Assembly: GCA_018334735.1 (NCBI GenBank)
Contig: JAGXLK010000075.1
Coordinates: forward strand, 1 to 8,335
Source of the DNA: Planctomycetota bacterium
GTDB taxonomy: Bacteria; Planctomycetota; Brocadiia; SM23-32
Length of the DNA stretch: 8,335 nt
Direction of reading: 5' to 3'
A program made the translations under genes and the position numbers. Below the pieces are notes generated by a model. It ran no database searches and had not been told where the DNA came from. It worked only from the letters and a program-made list of their open reading frames with translations. Positions 1-5,742 of the stretch are shown here, one piece after another; positions within the stretch are counted from its first letter, which is position 1; every line of letters begins with the position of its first letter.

Positions 1-1908
1 ATGGGCGTAAGGATCCTGCTTTTTCCATTCGGCGCTGTTCAAAGCTTTCAGCTTTTTTATGAAATCAGCTTTGGAATTCACCGGGTTCGTAGAACTCCGC
101 CGCCGTTGCCCTCTTTCAAATTTTAGCGCAAGTTTCGGATGTTTTTCATCCCCTTCCATTTTCCATTCCTTAAACCCACCATCCCATCCCCTGCGATAAC
201 CCCGGACCCACCCCGTAACTTTATACGTCGCCCCTGGAACCATGCCTTTCACCTCATACACTCCCTTTCCTTTTTTTACCAGCATACGAGAATTCAAGCG
301 TAATCGTTGCCGTCCCCCCTCAGCGCTCATGACCCCGTAAACACGGCCATCAACAGGCTCCGCCTCCATATTTGTCATTACGATTTTTCCGCTTTTCGCA
401 GGTAGCAGTTTCCCGACCTCCATTTTTCCGTCTTGCGCCGGCAAAACTGTATCGAAAATTCCCGCCGCGTTTTTCTCGGAGTCAAAAACATATGCCAGAA
501 CCCGTGTGCCAGGAGTTAGCTCAGGAACTATAACAGCGCCCCGGCTATCGGTCTGGCCAGCGAAATGCCGTCTCCTATCCTCAATCTCCAACATGACGTC
601 AGCCCCGACCGCAGGGTCTCCACTCGGCAACTGAAAAGCCACCTCATCCGTTATCTGTTTTTCCAGCTCAAGTTCGATGACGAATTCGTCTCCGATTTTG
701 CTGAAATCCACCGTCTCCGTAAATTGGTCTTTCAACTGGTATCCAGGCGGAGGATGAAGAACACTCACTCGCGTTTGCTCGCCTCTTTTGGGGAGCCGGA
801 AAAAACAGCGTCCGCCTTTATCCGTCACTCGTCGCACAAATATCATACGTGTTGATTTCCCTTGACCTTCCGAAAAGACACCGACCCTGGCTCCCACACC
901 CACGAGCACATTCCCGACGGGCTGACTGGTTCTTGTGTTGACAACTTTTAGTTTCACCAATCGCCCGGCGTCCATATTTATATTTATTGTCTCATTTACA
1001 TCGCCATCTTCCCTGCCCCTTCGATTAAATTTGATTATTGCGGGCACGACTTCGGGGATGCGCGAGGAATCCCTCAACGCCGACATCACCAGCCGCGTGG
1101 CGCCAAAATGCAGTTCCCCTTTTTCGTCACTTACGTGCCATCCACGCCGCCAGCCGCCGAGATTACTCAACACCAATCGCTCCACCGGTTTACCCTCGCA
1201 CGTCGCAACGATGTCAACCGAATGTCCCTTAAAAGCGCGCATTTTCACCGTTACGTGTCCGTCACCTTCCCGCGCTCCCGATGCCGGCCAGGCCAAATGT
1301 CCTTTTTTCTCGCCGATCACGCGCAGTGCTCCCGGGGGAACTTTATTGATAACACATCGGCCATCCTGCCCAGTGGTGGCTCGGTAAAGCAATTCCAGCG
1401 GCGGGCATCTTGTTAGACTCTGCAACAACCTGCCACGGGGAACCCAGTCTTCCACTCCGACGGGTCGCACTTTAACACCACCAACAGGTTCCTCATTCTT
1501 CCACGAGAGGACCAGGCAACTAAGCTTTCGCCCTTTATCAAGTTCCAGTCGTAAATTCTCACGCCTGCTCGGCATGATTTCAGTGAACGAACAGCTGTAA
1601 CCCGGTTTTGTAGCAACGACCACATGGCGCAGAACTGGAACTTTTCCCATCAAAATCGATGGACGCTCGGTGGCCTCCCATTGAAGCTTGAACTCGCCAT
1701 CGTCGGCGCAGTATGTTTCCCCCATCTTCCGGGTGCCAAAACCCGTATCATCGTGGATATAATAAACGCTGACTTCCGCTTTTGCTGCGGGTTTGCCGTC
1801 CGGCAAGAATACTCTTCCCTTTGCTCCTTTCTGTTTGGCCTGCACGGGAATTAAACCCATCAGCAGTATCATGTAGATCAGCAATCGTAAGCGTCCTGGA
1901 AACCCCAT
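1..1908 (-). CDS. Secreted protein with tandem carboxypeptidase-regulatory-like beta-sandwich domains (partial, C-terminus beyond left edge)
   Basis: Reading the minus strand from the ATG at 1908 gives 636 codons without a stop up to base 1, so the gene is cut by the window edge. The start is fixed by a strong AGGAGG six bases upstream. Residues 1-24 form a signal peptide: basic start, hydrophobic core LLIYMILLMGLI, cleavage likely after VQA. The rest looks like five or six consecutive Ig-like/CarboxypepD_reg-like units at about 28-123, 127-205, 229-300, 316-415, 418-506 and 508-600. They share the pattern [V/L]xxxxGxPVxxAxVxV...TDxxGxxxxxxLxPG, for example GRVFLPDGKPAAKAEVSVYY, DGRCVINKVPPG, TDKGGRCFFRLP and TDSRGAVIVPELTPGT. 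Such modules are known as adhesive or structural units of exported proteins; no catalytic motif is seen. A basic, helical stretch begins at about 610. The exact function is unknown. The gene lies 44 bp behind corA on the same strand with no terminator between, so co-transcription is plausible. Confidence 0.8.
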   Translation of the reverse strand, partial: MGFPGRLRLLIYMILLMGLIPVQAKQKGAKGRVFLPDGKPAAKAEVSVYYIHDDTGFGTRKMGETYCADDGEFKLQWEATERPSILMGKVPVLRHVVVATKPGYSCSFTEIMPSRRENLRLELDKGRKLSCLVLSWKNEEPVGGVKVRPVGVEDWVPRGRLLQSLTRCPPLELLYRATTGQDGRCVINKVPPGALRVIGEKKGHLAWPASGAREGDGHVTVKMRAFKGHSVDIVATCEGKPVERLVLSNLGGWRRGWHVSDEKGELHFGATRLVMSALRDSSRIPEVVPAIIKFNRRGREDGDVNETININMDAGRLVKLKVVNTRTSQPVGNVLVGVGARVGVFSEGQGKSTRMIFVRRVTDKGGRCFFRLPKRGEQTRVSVLHPPPGYQLKDQFTETVDFSKIGDEFVIELELEKQITDEVAFQLPSGDPAVGADVMLEIEDRRRHFAGQTDSRGAVIVPELTPGTRVLAYVFDSEKNAAGIFDTVLPAQDGKMEVGKLLPAKSGKIVMTNMEAEPVDGRVYGVMSAEGGRQRLRLNSRMLVKKGKGVYEVKGMVPGATYKVTGWVRGYRRGWDGGFKEWKMEGDEKHPKLALKFERGQRRRSSTNPVNSKADFIKKLKALNSAEWKKQDPYAH

Positions 1909-1914
1909 TTTGAT

Positions 1915-1920
1915 CCTCCT
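1915..1920 (-). promoter_or_regulatory. Shine-Dalgarno site of the secreted beta-sandwich protein
   Basis: The minus strand reads AGGAGG followed by six bases (ATCAAA) and ATG. This near-perfect ribosome binding site sets the start of a gene whose reading frame is not closed inside the window. Confidence 0.85.
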
Positions 1921-1952
1921 GTACTTTGTTTTAGTCCAGAATTCCTTCGGAG

Positions 1953-3014
1953 TTACAACCACTTTTTCTTCTTGAAATACATTACCATTAATCCTGCCAT
2001 TAAAGCCATCAGAATCAGCACGGCAGGATACCCATATGACCAATCCAATTCGGGCATGTTTTTAAAATTCATACCGTAGACTCCAGCGACGAAAGTGAGG
2101 GGGATAAAAACCGTGGCAATGATCGTCAAGACTTTCATAACCTCGTTCATCCGATTGCTCACGCTCGTCATGTAAAGATCCATCAGCCCGGAAATCATGT
2201 CCCGAAAGCTTTCAACGGTTTCGATCAACTGCACACAGTGGTCGTAGACATCGCGGAAATAAACTCTGGTGGATTCGCTGATCAGTTCACACTCGTTCCG
2301 ATCCAGACTGTTGAGAGCTTCCCGCAATGGCCATATGGACTTCCGTAGCACGATCAGGTCGCGCTTGTGAGATTGTATACGCTGCAATATTCTCGGATTC
2401 GCGTCTTCGATGACCTCTTCTTCCATTTCCTCAATTCGATGGGCTTTCCGCTCAAGAACCAAGAAATATCCGTCGACAATTCGATCGACCAAGGCATACA
2501 AAAGATAATCGCTTCCCGCGGCTCGAATTCGGCCCTTCTGCTGGCGTATCCTTTCCCGCACCGGATCGAAAACGTCCCCTTTTTCTTCCTGGAAAGAAAT
2601 CACCGTCTGTCCGGTCAGAATGAAACTCACCTGTTCTACCTGGAGTTCATCGTCGTGCTGTTTGTGGCAGAGCATGTTCAGCCGTACGTAAAGATAATCT
2701 TCGTAATCTTCGCTCTTAGGCCGCTCCCCCGTGCTGATAATATCCTCCTGTACAAGAGGATGTATGCCAAAGACCTCGCTCAGTTCAGCCACCTGGGGGG
2801 GATCGGCGACACTGTCGATATTGATCCATGTAATCGACTCACTATCCCTGTATTGGGCACAGTCAGACGACGATCCGGCTTCCTTTTCCTCGAATTTTTC
2901 TGCCGTGTAATCAAGAACAGAAACTAGCCCGGGGGTCCCGCGTACAGAACGCGCTTGCTCTCCTATACCCGGTGGCTCTCCTGGAGACTCAATCTGTCGG
3001 CGAGGCAACCGCAT
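1953..3014 (-). CDS. corA: Magnesium/cobalt transport protein CorA
   Basis: A 353-residue CorA channel, which forms a homopentamer in the inner membrane and admits Mg2+ (also Co2+) down the membrane potential. The length matches the 351-residue Thermotoga maritima protein, and many blocks are recognisably shared: FGIHPLVQEDI, EQVSFILT, GDVFDPVRERIR, DYLLYALVDRIVD, IWPLREALNSL, YFRDVYDH and EVMKVLTIIATVF. The cytoplasmic domain covers about residues 35-260 and a long stalk helix leads to TM1 (about 295-315). The signature Y-G-M-N-F is at 313-317, the acidic MPEL loop at about 320-323, TM2 at about 329-347, and the end is basic KKKKWL. The ATG at 3014 follows GGGAGAGG at normal distance. The first 30 or so residues are rich in Pro, Gly and Arg and do not look conserved. 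It is divergent from pgmB, with a perfect -35 box upstream. The identification is secure; the substrate preference (Mg2+ or Co2+) is inferred from the family. Confidence 0.97.
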   Translation of the reverse strand: MRLPRRQIESPGEPPGIGEQARSVRGTPGLVSVLDYTAEKFEEKEAGSSSDCAQYRDSESITWINIDSVADPPQVAELSEVFGIHPLVQEDIISTGERPKSEDYEDYLYVRLNMLCHKQHDDELQVEQVSFILTGQTVISFQEEKGDVFDPVRERIRQQKGRIRAAGSDYLLYALVDRIVDGYFLVLERKAHRIEEMEEEVIEDANPRILQRIQSHKRDLIVLRKSIWPLREALNSLDRNECELISESTRVYFRDVYDHCVQLIETVESFRDMISGLMDLYMTSVSNRMNEVMKVLTIIATVFIPLTFVAGVYGMNFKNMPELDWSYGYPAVLILMALMAGLMVMYFKKKKWL

Positions 3015-3054
3015 TTACACCTCTCCCATGTGCTTTTTGTTCTGAACTTCTTCC

Positions 3055-3083
3055 ATAATCGCAGCTACTATGCAGACTGTCAA
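3055..3083 (-). promoter_or_regulatory. Sigma70-type promoter for corA
   Basis: On the minus strand a perfect TTGACA (3078-3083) is followed by a 17-base spacer and GATTAT (3055-3060, four of six bases of TATAAT). The predicted start near 3048 leaves a leader of about 34 bases, too short for a known Mg2+ riboswitch. Confidence 0.6.
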
Positions 3084-3115
3084 CTTTACATACCCGACAA
3101 AACGTCTTTTTCAGA

Positions 3116-3144
3116 TTGAAGATAAGCTCAATACCCTCTATTAT
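3116..3144 (+). promoter_or_regulatory. Sigma70-type promoter for pgmB
   Basis: TTGAAG (3116-3121), a 17-base spacer and TATTAT (3139-3144, five of six bases of the -10 consensus). Transcription would begin near 3151, just ahead of the GGAGG at 3168-3172. The TTG at 3116 could be misread as an upstream start codon but is better explained as the -35 box. With the corA promoter it forms a divergent pair whose -35 boxes are 32 bases apart. Confidence 0.55.
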
Positions 3145-3167
3145 TCCCAATCCTTTGCCATTCATTT

Positions 3168-3172
3168 GGAGG
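3168..3172 (+). promoter_or_regulatory. Ribosome binding site that sets the pgmB start
   Basis: GGAGG lies six bases before the ATG at 3179. This selects the 222-residue protein over a TTG-initiated form 21 residues longer, whose extra residues are not conserved in the family. Confidence 0.85.
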
Positions 3173-3178
3173 CGCAAA

Positions 3179-3847
3179 ATGACCGGCAATGACGTAGAAA
3201 AATTAGCAACCGAAGCCGTGATCTTCGATCTTGACGGTGTTCTGGTCTCGACCGATGAATTTCACTACCAGAGCTGGCAACGCCTTGCCGACGAAGAAGG
3301 TATAGCCTTTGACCGCGAGTTCAACGAACGTTTCAGAGGGGTAAGTCGAATGCAGTGCCTGGCCATGCTTCTTGAAAACACCGACAAGAATTATGACGAA
3401 GAGGAAAAACAGGAACTCGCGGACCGCAAAAATGGCTATTATCGGGCGATGATTCAAGACATAACATCTGAAGATATGCTTCCTGGAGCGGCTGGAACAC
3501 TCGATGAACTGGATCGCAGGAACATTAAAGTTGCAGTCGCATCCGGATCAAAAAACGCTCCGTTTATCGTCGAACGCATCGATATTTCCGACAAAATACA
3601 GGCCCTTGTCTCTGGACTTGATATCACCCGCAGCAAACCCGACCCTCAGGTTTTTCTTATGGCCGCCGAGCGTCTGAGTATCGCCCCCGAAAAATGTGTC
3701 GTTGTGGAAGACGCCAGGACGGGAGTCGAGGCCGCCCGCAATGCCGGCATGCGTGTGCTTGGCATTGCTTCTGAGCCCTTTGAAAAAGCCGATCGCACCG
3801 TCGAATCGCTGGCTAAAATTTCCGTCGACCAATTGCTGTCCCTTTGA
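3179..3847 (+). CDS. pgmB: Beta-phosphoglucomutase (HAD superfamily)
   Basis: A 222-residue cytoplasmic enzyme expected to interconvert beta-D-glucose 1-phosphate and glucose 6-phosphate, linking disaccharide phosphorolysis to glycolysis. It aligns along its whole length with Lactococcus lactis beta-PGM. Motif I FDLDG gives nucleophile D17 and acid/base D19. The cap domain carries H29 in TDEFHYQSW, FNERFRGVSR with R57, and RKNGYYRAMIQD with K84. Motif II is ASGSKN with S122, motif III SKPDP with K153, and motif IV VVVEDA with E177 and D178 for Mg2+. These correspond to L. lactis D8, D10, H20, R49, K76, S114, K145, E169 and D170. The cap match (GVSR, SGSKNAPF) favours beta-PGM over phosphoglycolate phosphatase or a generic HAD phosphatase. 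No sugar phosphorylase is present nearby, so the disaccharide source is unknown. The stop lies 4 bp from the converging rhaI stop. Confidence 0.92.
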   Translation: MTGNDVEKLATEAVIFDLDGVLVSTDEFHYQSWQRLADEEGIAFDREFNERFRGVSRMQCLAMLLENTDKNYDEEEKQELADRKNGYYRAMIQDITSEDMLPGAAGTLDELDRRNIKVAVASGSKNAPFIVERIDISDKIQALVSGLDITRSKPDPQVFLMAAERLSIAPEKCVVVEDARTGVEAARNAGMRVLGIASEPFEKADRTVESLAKISVDQLLSL

Positions 3848-3851
3848 GGGA

Positions 3852-5102
3852 TCAGGCCTTTCGCTCTTTCTCGATCTTTTCCTGATATCCGCTCGTGTCA
3901 TATCCCACGACAGGGTCAAGCGGAAGACCTTTCTCCATCCGGCCCATACGCACTATCGGACGTACATCCGTGAGAAAAGCATCCAGAAAGACGCGATTTG
4001 AACCGATGATATCTTGTTCCATCCTCGCCGATTTCAACTCTTCCGGGTCCAGAAGCAACGATTTGGCGTAGGAAATCTGCAGGGAGTCGATGGTGTGGAG
4101 GACAGCTCTGATACGATTTTCCAACGAAGAACATTGATCGACCATATACGCCCAATTGGCATCAGGGTCCTCATTCGTGACGACATCGGCTTTCGCCAAC
4201 TCGCAGAAAATTTCATACATCTTGACGTTCGGCTCAACAGCGTGGTCGTCGTCTGCTGCATATCTGCTGTTGAAGTGGAAACCGGCTTTGACACCCATTC
4301 CGAGCAACCGAGACACAATCTGGGCCACATTCACGCCCCAGGCATGATGGCCCATATCGACAAGGACTCCGGCCTTCTCGCCCAACCAGGCGGCAATATC
4401 ACCGGCCACGCCAGCGTCAGATACAACTGTGGAGTATGTGCCGGGCTCAAACAACTTATACTCAATCAAGTGTTCAACGTTATCCGGAGCTTCATCGTAC
4501 ACTTCCCTGAGCCCCGCCCGGACCAGATCCTCCTGATGCCATAGATCTCGCTGCCCCGGATATTGAGATCCGTCGGGCAACCAGTATGTCACGAGGCCCT
4601 GTGCATATTTGTCGGCGATCTCACAGCTCACGTGGCAGTGGTCTATCAATAACCGGCGCACATCATCCAGCGGAGAACTCAAGCTGCCATGGTGGGTTCC
4701 CTCGAGAAAGAGTGTGGGATTCACCGCGCCGATATCGATACCCTGCTCGCGGGCATATTCCCGCAAACCAACAAAATGCTCAGGCTTGATCTCGCCAAAC
4801 GGCACATCTTCCGGTTTATCCCAACCGACATGAATGGCCACACGCGGAGCCGCACCGGTCAACTCGTGCACAAAAGCCGCATCGCGTATTTTCGCCTGGC
4901 TGTCCGGTGCCGGAGCCGGTGGCATATAATCTCCGAAGCGTCCGCCGCCGAATTCCCCGAAAAGCCACGAAGGCACTTCCACCTCAAAACGTTTTACTTT
5001 TTCTTTGATATCCTCAACAGTCACATCTCGTTCGGACAGATCTTCGCCCAGTCGCTCATAATTCTTCTTGACCGTTTCTTCACTCAATTTTCTCAAACTC
5101 AT
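3852..5102 (-). CDS. rhaI: L-rhamnose isomerase / L-sugar isomerase, Pseudomonas stutzeri (RhaI) type
   Basis: A 416-residue TIM-barrel aldose-ketose isomerase, cytoplasmic and Mn2+/Co2+ dependent, expected to convert L-rhamnose to L-rhamnulose. The metal ligands known from the P. stutzeri enzyme (E219, H257, D254, H281, D289, D291, D327, from memory) all reappear with a constant offset of five: E214 in IEYK, D249 and H252 in VDMGHH, H276 in GFHFNSR, D284 and D286 in AADDDH, and D322 in VDQC. HVGWD (91-95) and GTHHGSL (135-141) are further typical blocks. Relatives of this type also act on other sugars such as D-allose or L-lyxose, so the physiological substrate is open; no rhamnulokinase or aldolase is present. 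The start is slightly ambiguous: GAGGAG lies 12 bases before the ATG, whereas AGGAG lies only one base before it but seven bases before a TTG at codon 3. The two versions differ by two residues. Confidence 0.93.
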   Translation of the reverse strand: MSLRKLSEETVKKNYERLGEDLSERDVTVEDIKEKVKRFEVEVPSWLFGEFGGGRFGDYMPPAPAPDSQAKIRDAAFVHELTGAAPRVAIHVGWDKPEDVPFGEIKPEHFVGLREYAREQGIDIGAVNPTLFLEGTHHGSLSSPLDDVRRLLIDHCHVSCEIADKYAQGLVTYWLPDGSQYPGQRDLWHQEDLVRAGLREVYDEAPDNVEHLIEYKLFEPGTYSTVVSDAGVAGDIAAWLGEKAGVLVDMGHHAWGVNVAQIVSRLLGMGVKAGFHFNSRYAADDDHAVEPNVKMYEIFCELAKADVVTNEDPDANWAYMVDQCSSLENRIRAVLHTIDSLQISYAKSLLLDPEELKSARMEQDIIGSNRVFLDAFLTDVRPIVRMGRMEKGLPLDPVVGYDTSGYQEKIEKERKA

Positions 5103-5140
5103 GCTCCTTTCTTTCTCCTCTTCAGCGCTATAGCTCCGTC

Positions 5141-5169
5141 AGGATAGGCGCAAGAACCCGAAACGTCAA
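5141..5169 (-). promoter_or_regulatory. Candidate promoter for rhaI
   Basis: On the minus strand TTGACG (5164-5169, five of six bases) is followed by exactly 17 bases and TATCCT (5141-5146, four of six). The predicted start near 5134 would give a leader of about 32 bases. Confidence 0.5.
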
Positions 5170-5226
5170 GATGTTTTTTCATCTGTAAAAACCTGGCAAA
5201 AGCACCCGGATCGCTCGCGGCAAACG

Positions 5227-5242
5227 GAGCTGCATGCAGCTC
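5227..5242. promoter_or_regulatory. Perfect 16-bp palindrome, candidate operator upstream of rhaI
   Basis: GAGCTGCATGCAGCTC is fully self-complementary. It lies about 125 bp upstream of the rhaI start and directly downstream of a second -10-like hexamer (TATATT on the minus strand, 5253-5258), where a dimeric repressor could block initiation. The TATATT has no good -35 partner, so the site may instead serve the promoter at 5141-5169 as an upstream activator or operator site. The cognate regulator is not in the window. Confidence 0.4.
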
Positions 5243-5438
5243 AAACACTGCTAATATAGCCTCGCAGATTTCGCATAACGCACTTTTTCCCGGGCATTCC
5301 TAAAGAATTTTTTGAGATTTTTCTGAAGCAACAATATTTGAGAACACCGTTTGATGCCCGAAAACGCCCTCTAAAAGCCCCTTTGCGGTGGGAACTTTGT
5401 TTTTGTCATAAAAAAAGTAAAAAATTTCAAACAAATTC

Positions 5439-5467
5439 TTGACACTCGGTTTGTAGTAAGGTAGTGT
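5439..5467 (+). promoter_or_regulatory. Candidate promoter for the ABC exporter
   Basis: A perfect TTGACA (5439-5444), a 17-base spacer and TAGTGT (5462-5467, which keeps the important first TA and last T). It is preceded by an A/T-rich tract (5407-5437) resembling an UP element. The predicted start near 5474 gives the exporter a leader of about 270 bases, unusually long. Confidence 0.55.
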
Positions 5468-5480
5468 GTACAGAAGATCA

Positions 5481-5555
5481 ATGGTGGAAGAAATAATGTT
5501 TGGATTTCCGTTCGATTTTCAGAACGGACTGACAACCCACAGAAGGGAAACATGA
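5481..5555 (+). CDS. Possible 24-residue leader peptide (uncertain)
   Basis: An ATG only about seven bases after the predicted transcription start opens a 24-residue frame beginning MVEEIMFGFPF and ending HRRET. Its stop overlaps a second ATG (ATGA at 5552-5555) that opens a 15-residue frame (5552-5599) preceded by AGAAGGGA, and a third ATG follows two bases after that stop. Neither peptide resembles anything I know, and chance is a real alternative. The case rests on position, between a good promoter and the exporter, and on the overlapping arrangement. Confidence 0.2.
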   Translation: MVEEIMFGFPFDFQNGLTTHRRET

Positions 5556-5701
5556 CGGTGGCCACGCAGTCCAGTGCGCGCCAGCTGTGCGCCACCTGAA
5601 ATGGACACCACCTAATCCCTCCAGGACGATCGACCTGCGGTTTTCTATCGCAGCACTCCGCCGAAATTACCTAACCGGCTCGGGGTATCTGTCTGTATTC
5701 T

Positions 5702-5739
5702 CTCGCAGCGAAACTACGCCACGGGTTTTTTCTCTTTTT
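5702..5739 (+). terminator. Terminator-like hairpin with T-rich tail just before the exporter ATG
   Basis: Bases 5702-5705 can pair with 5722-5725 (one G-T pair) and 5708-5710 with 5717-5719, around a 2x2 mismatch and a six-base AAACTA loop. The hairpin is followed at once by TTTTTTCTCTTTTT. The tail ends three bases before the ATG at 5743, which has no Shine-Dalgarno site. It may be an attenuator in the long leader, or simply a pyrimidine-rich, S1-type ribosome landing site. The stem is imperfect, so confidence is low. Confidence 0.3.
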
Positions 5740-5742
5740 ACA

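Larger units (their letters stand above)
5103..5742. other. 640-bp intergenic region with divergent control signals
   Basis: No conserved protein is recognisable here on either strand. The rhaI-proximal half holds two minus-strand promoter candidates and a 16-bp palindrome. The middle (about 5300-5440) is AT-rich with A and T tracts. The exporter-proximal half holds a good plus-strand promoter, overlapping short ORFs and a hairpin with a T-rich tail. The longest open frame, 74 codons on the minus strand (5371-5595), has no recognisable motif and is probably chance. Confidence 0.7.

Noticed and set aside
565..1416. Plus-strand open frames of 64-150 codons within the first 1.9 kb
   Set aside because: They lie antisense to the continuous 636-codon minus-strand frame, which has a signal peptide, a strong ribosome binding site and recognisable repeat domains. 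Their products are Pro/Ser/Arg-rich shadows without motifs.
1413..1625. 70-codon minus-strand frame
   Set aside because: It is in a different frame from the secreted protein over the same bases, has no ribosome binding site and shows no domain.
2367..2927. 186-codon plus-strand frame opposite corA
   Set aside because: It is antisense to the highly conserved CorA sequence and its translation shows no family.
3015..3060. Mg2+ riboswitch in the corA leader
   Set aside because: The leader from the predicted promoter is only about 34 bases, far too short for the M-box or mgtA-type sensors.
3116..3178. N-terminal extension of pgmB from a TTG at 3116
   Set aside because: It lacks a ribosome binding site and family conservation, and the TTG fits the -35 box of a promoter whose -10 box is TATTAT at 3139. 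GGAGG before the ATG at 3179 gives the normal beta-PGM length.
5169..5184. AGATG/CATCT inverted repeat with six-T loop
   Set aside because: Only five base pairs, overlapping the -35 box of the rhaI promoter candidate; too short to separate from chance.
5370..5406. GC-containing imperfect hairpin followed by GTTTTTG, possible terminator
   Set aside because: Pairing is interrupted by an internal loop, and no plus-strand gene lies upstream for it to terminate.
5371..5595. 74-codon minus-strand frame in the intergenic region
   Set aside because: There is no ribosome binding site or recognisable motif, and it overlaps the plus-strand promoter of the exporter.
5635..5653. CTGCG/CGCAG stem in the exporter leader
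   Set aside because: A five-pair stem over a nine-base loop without a T-run is expected by chance in a region of this size.
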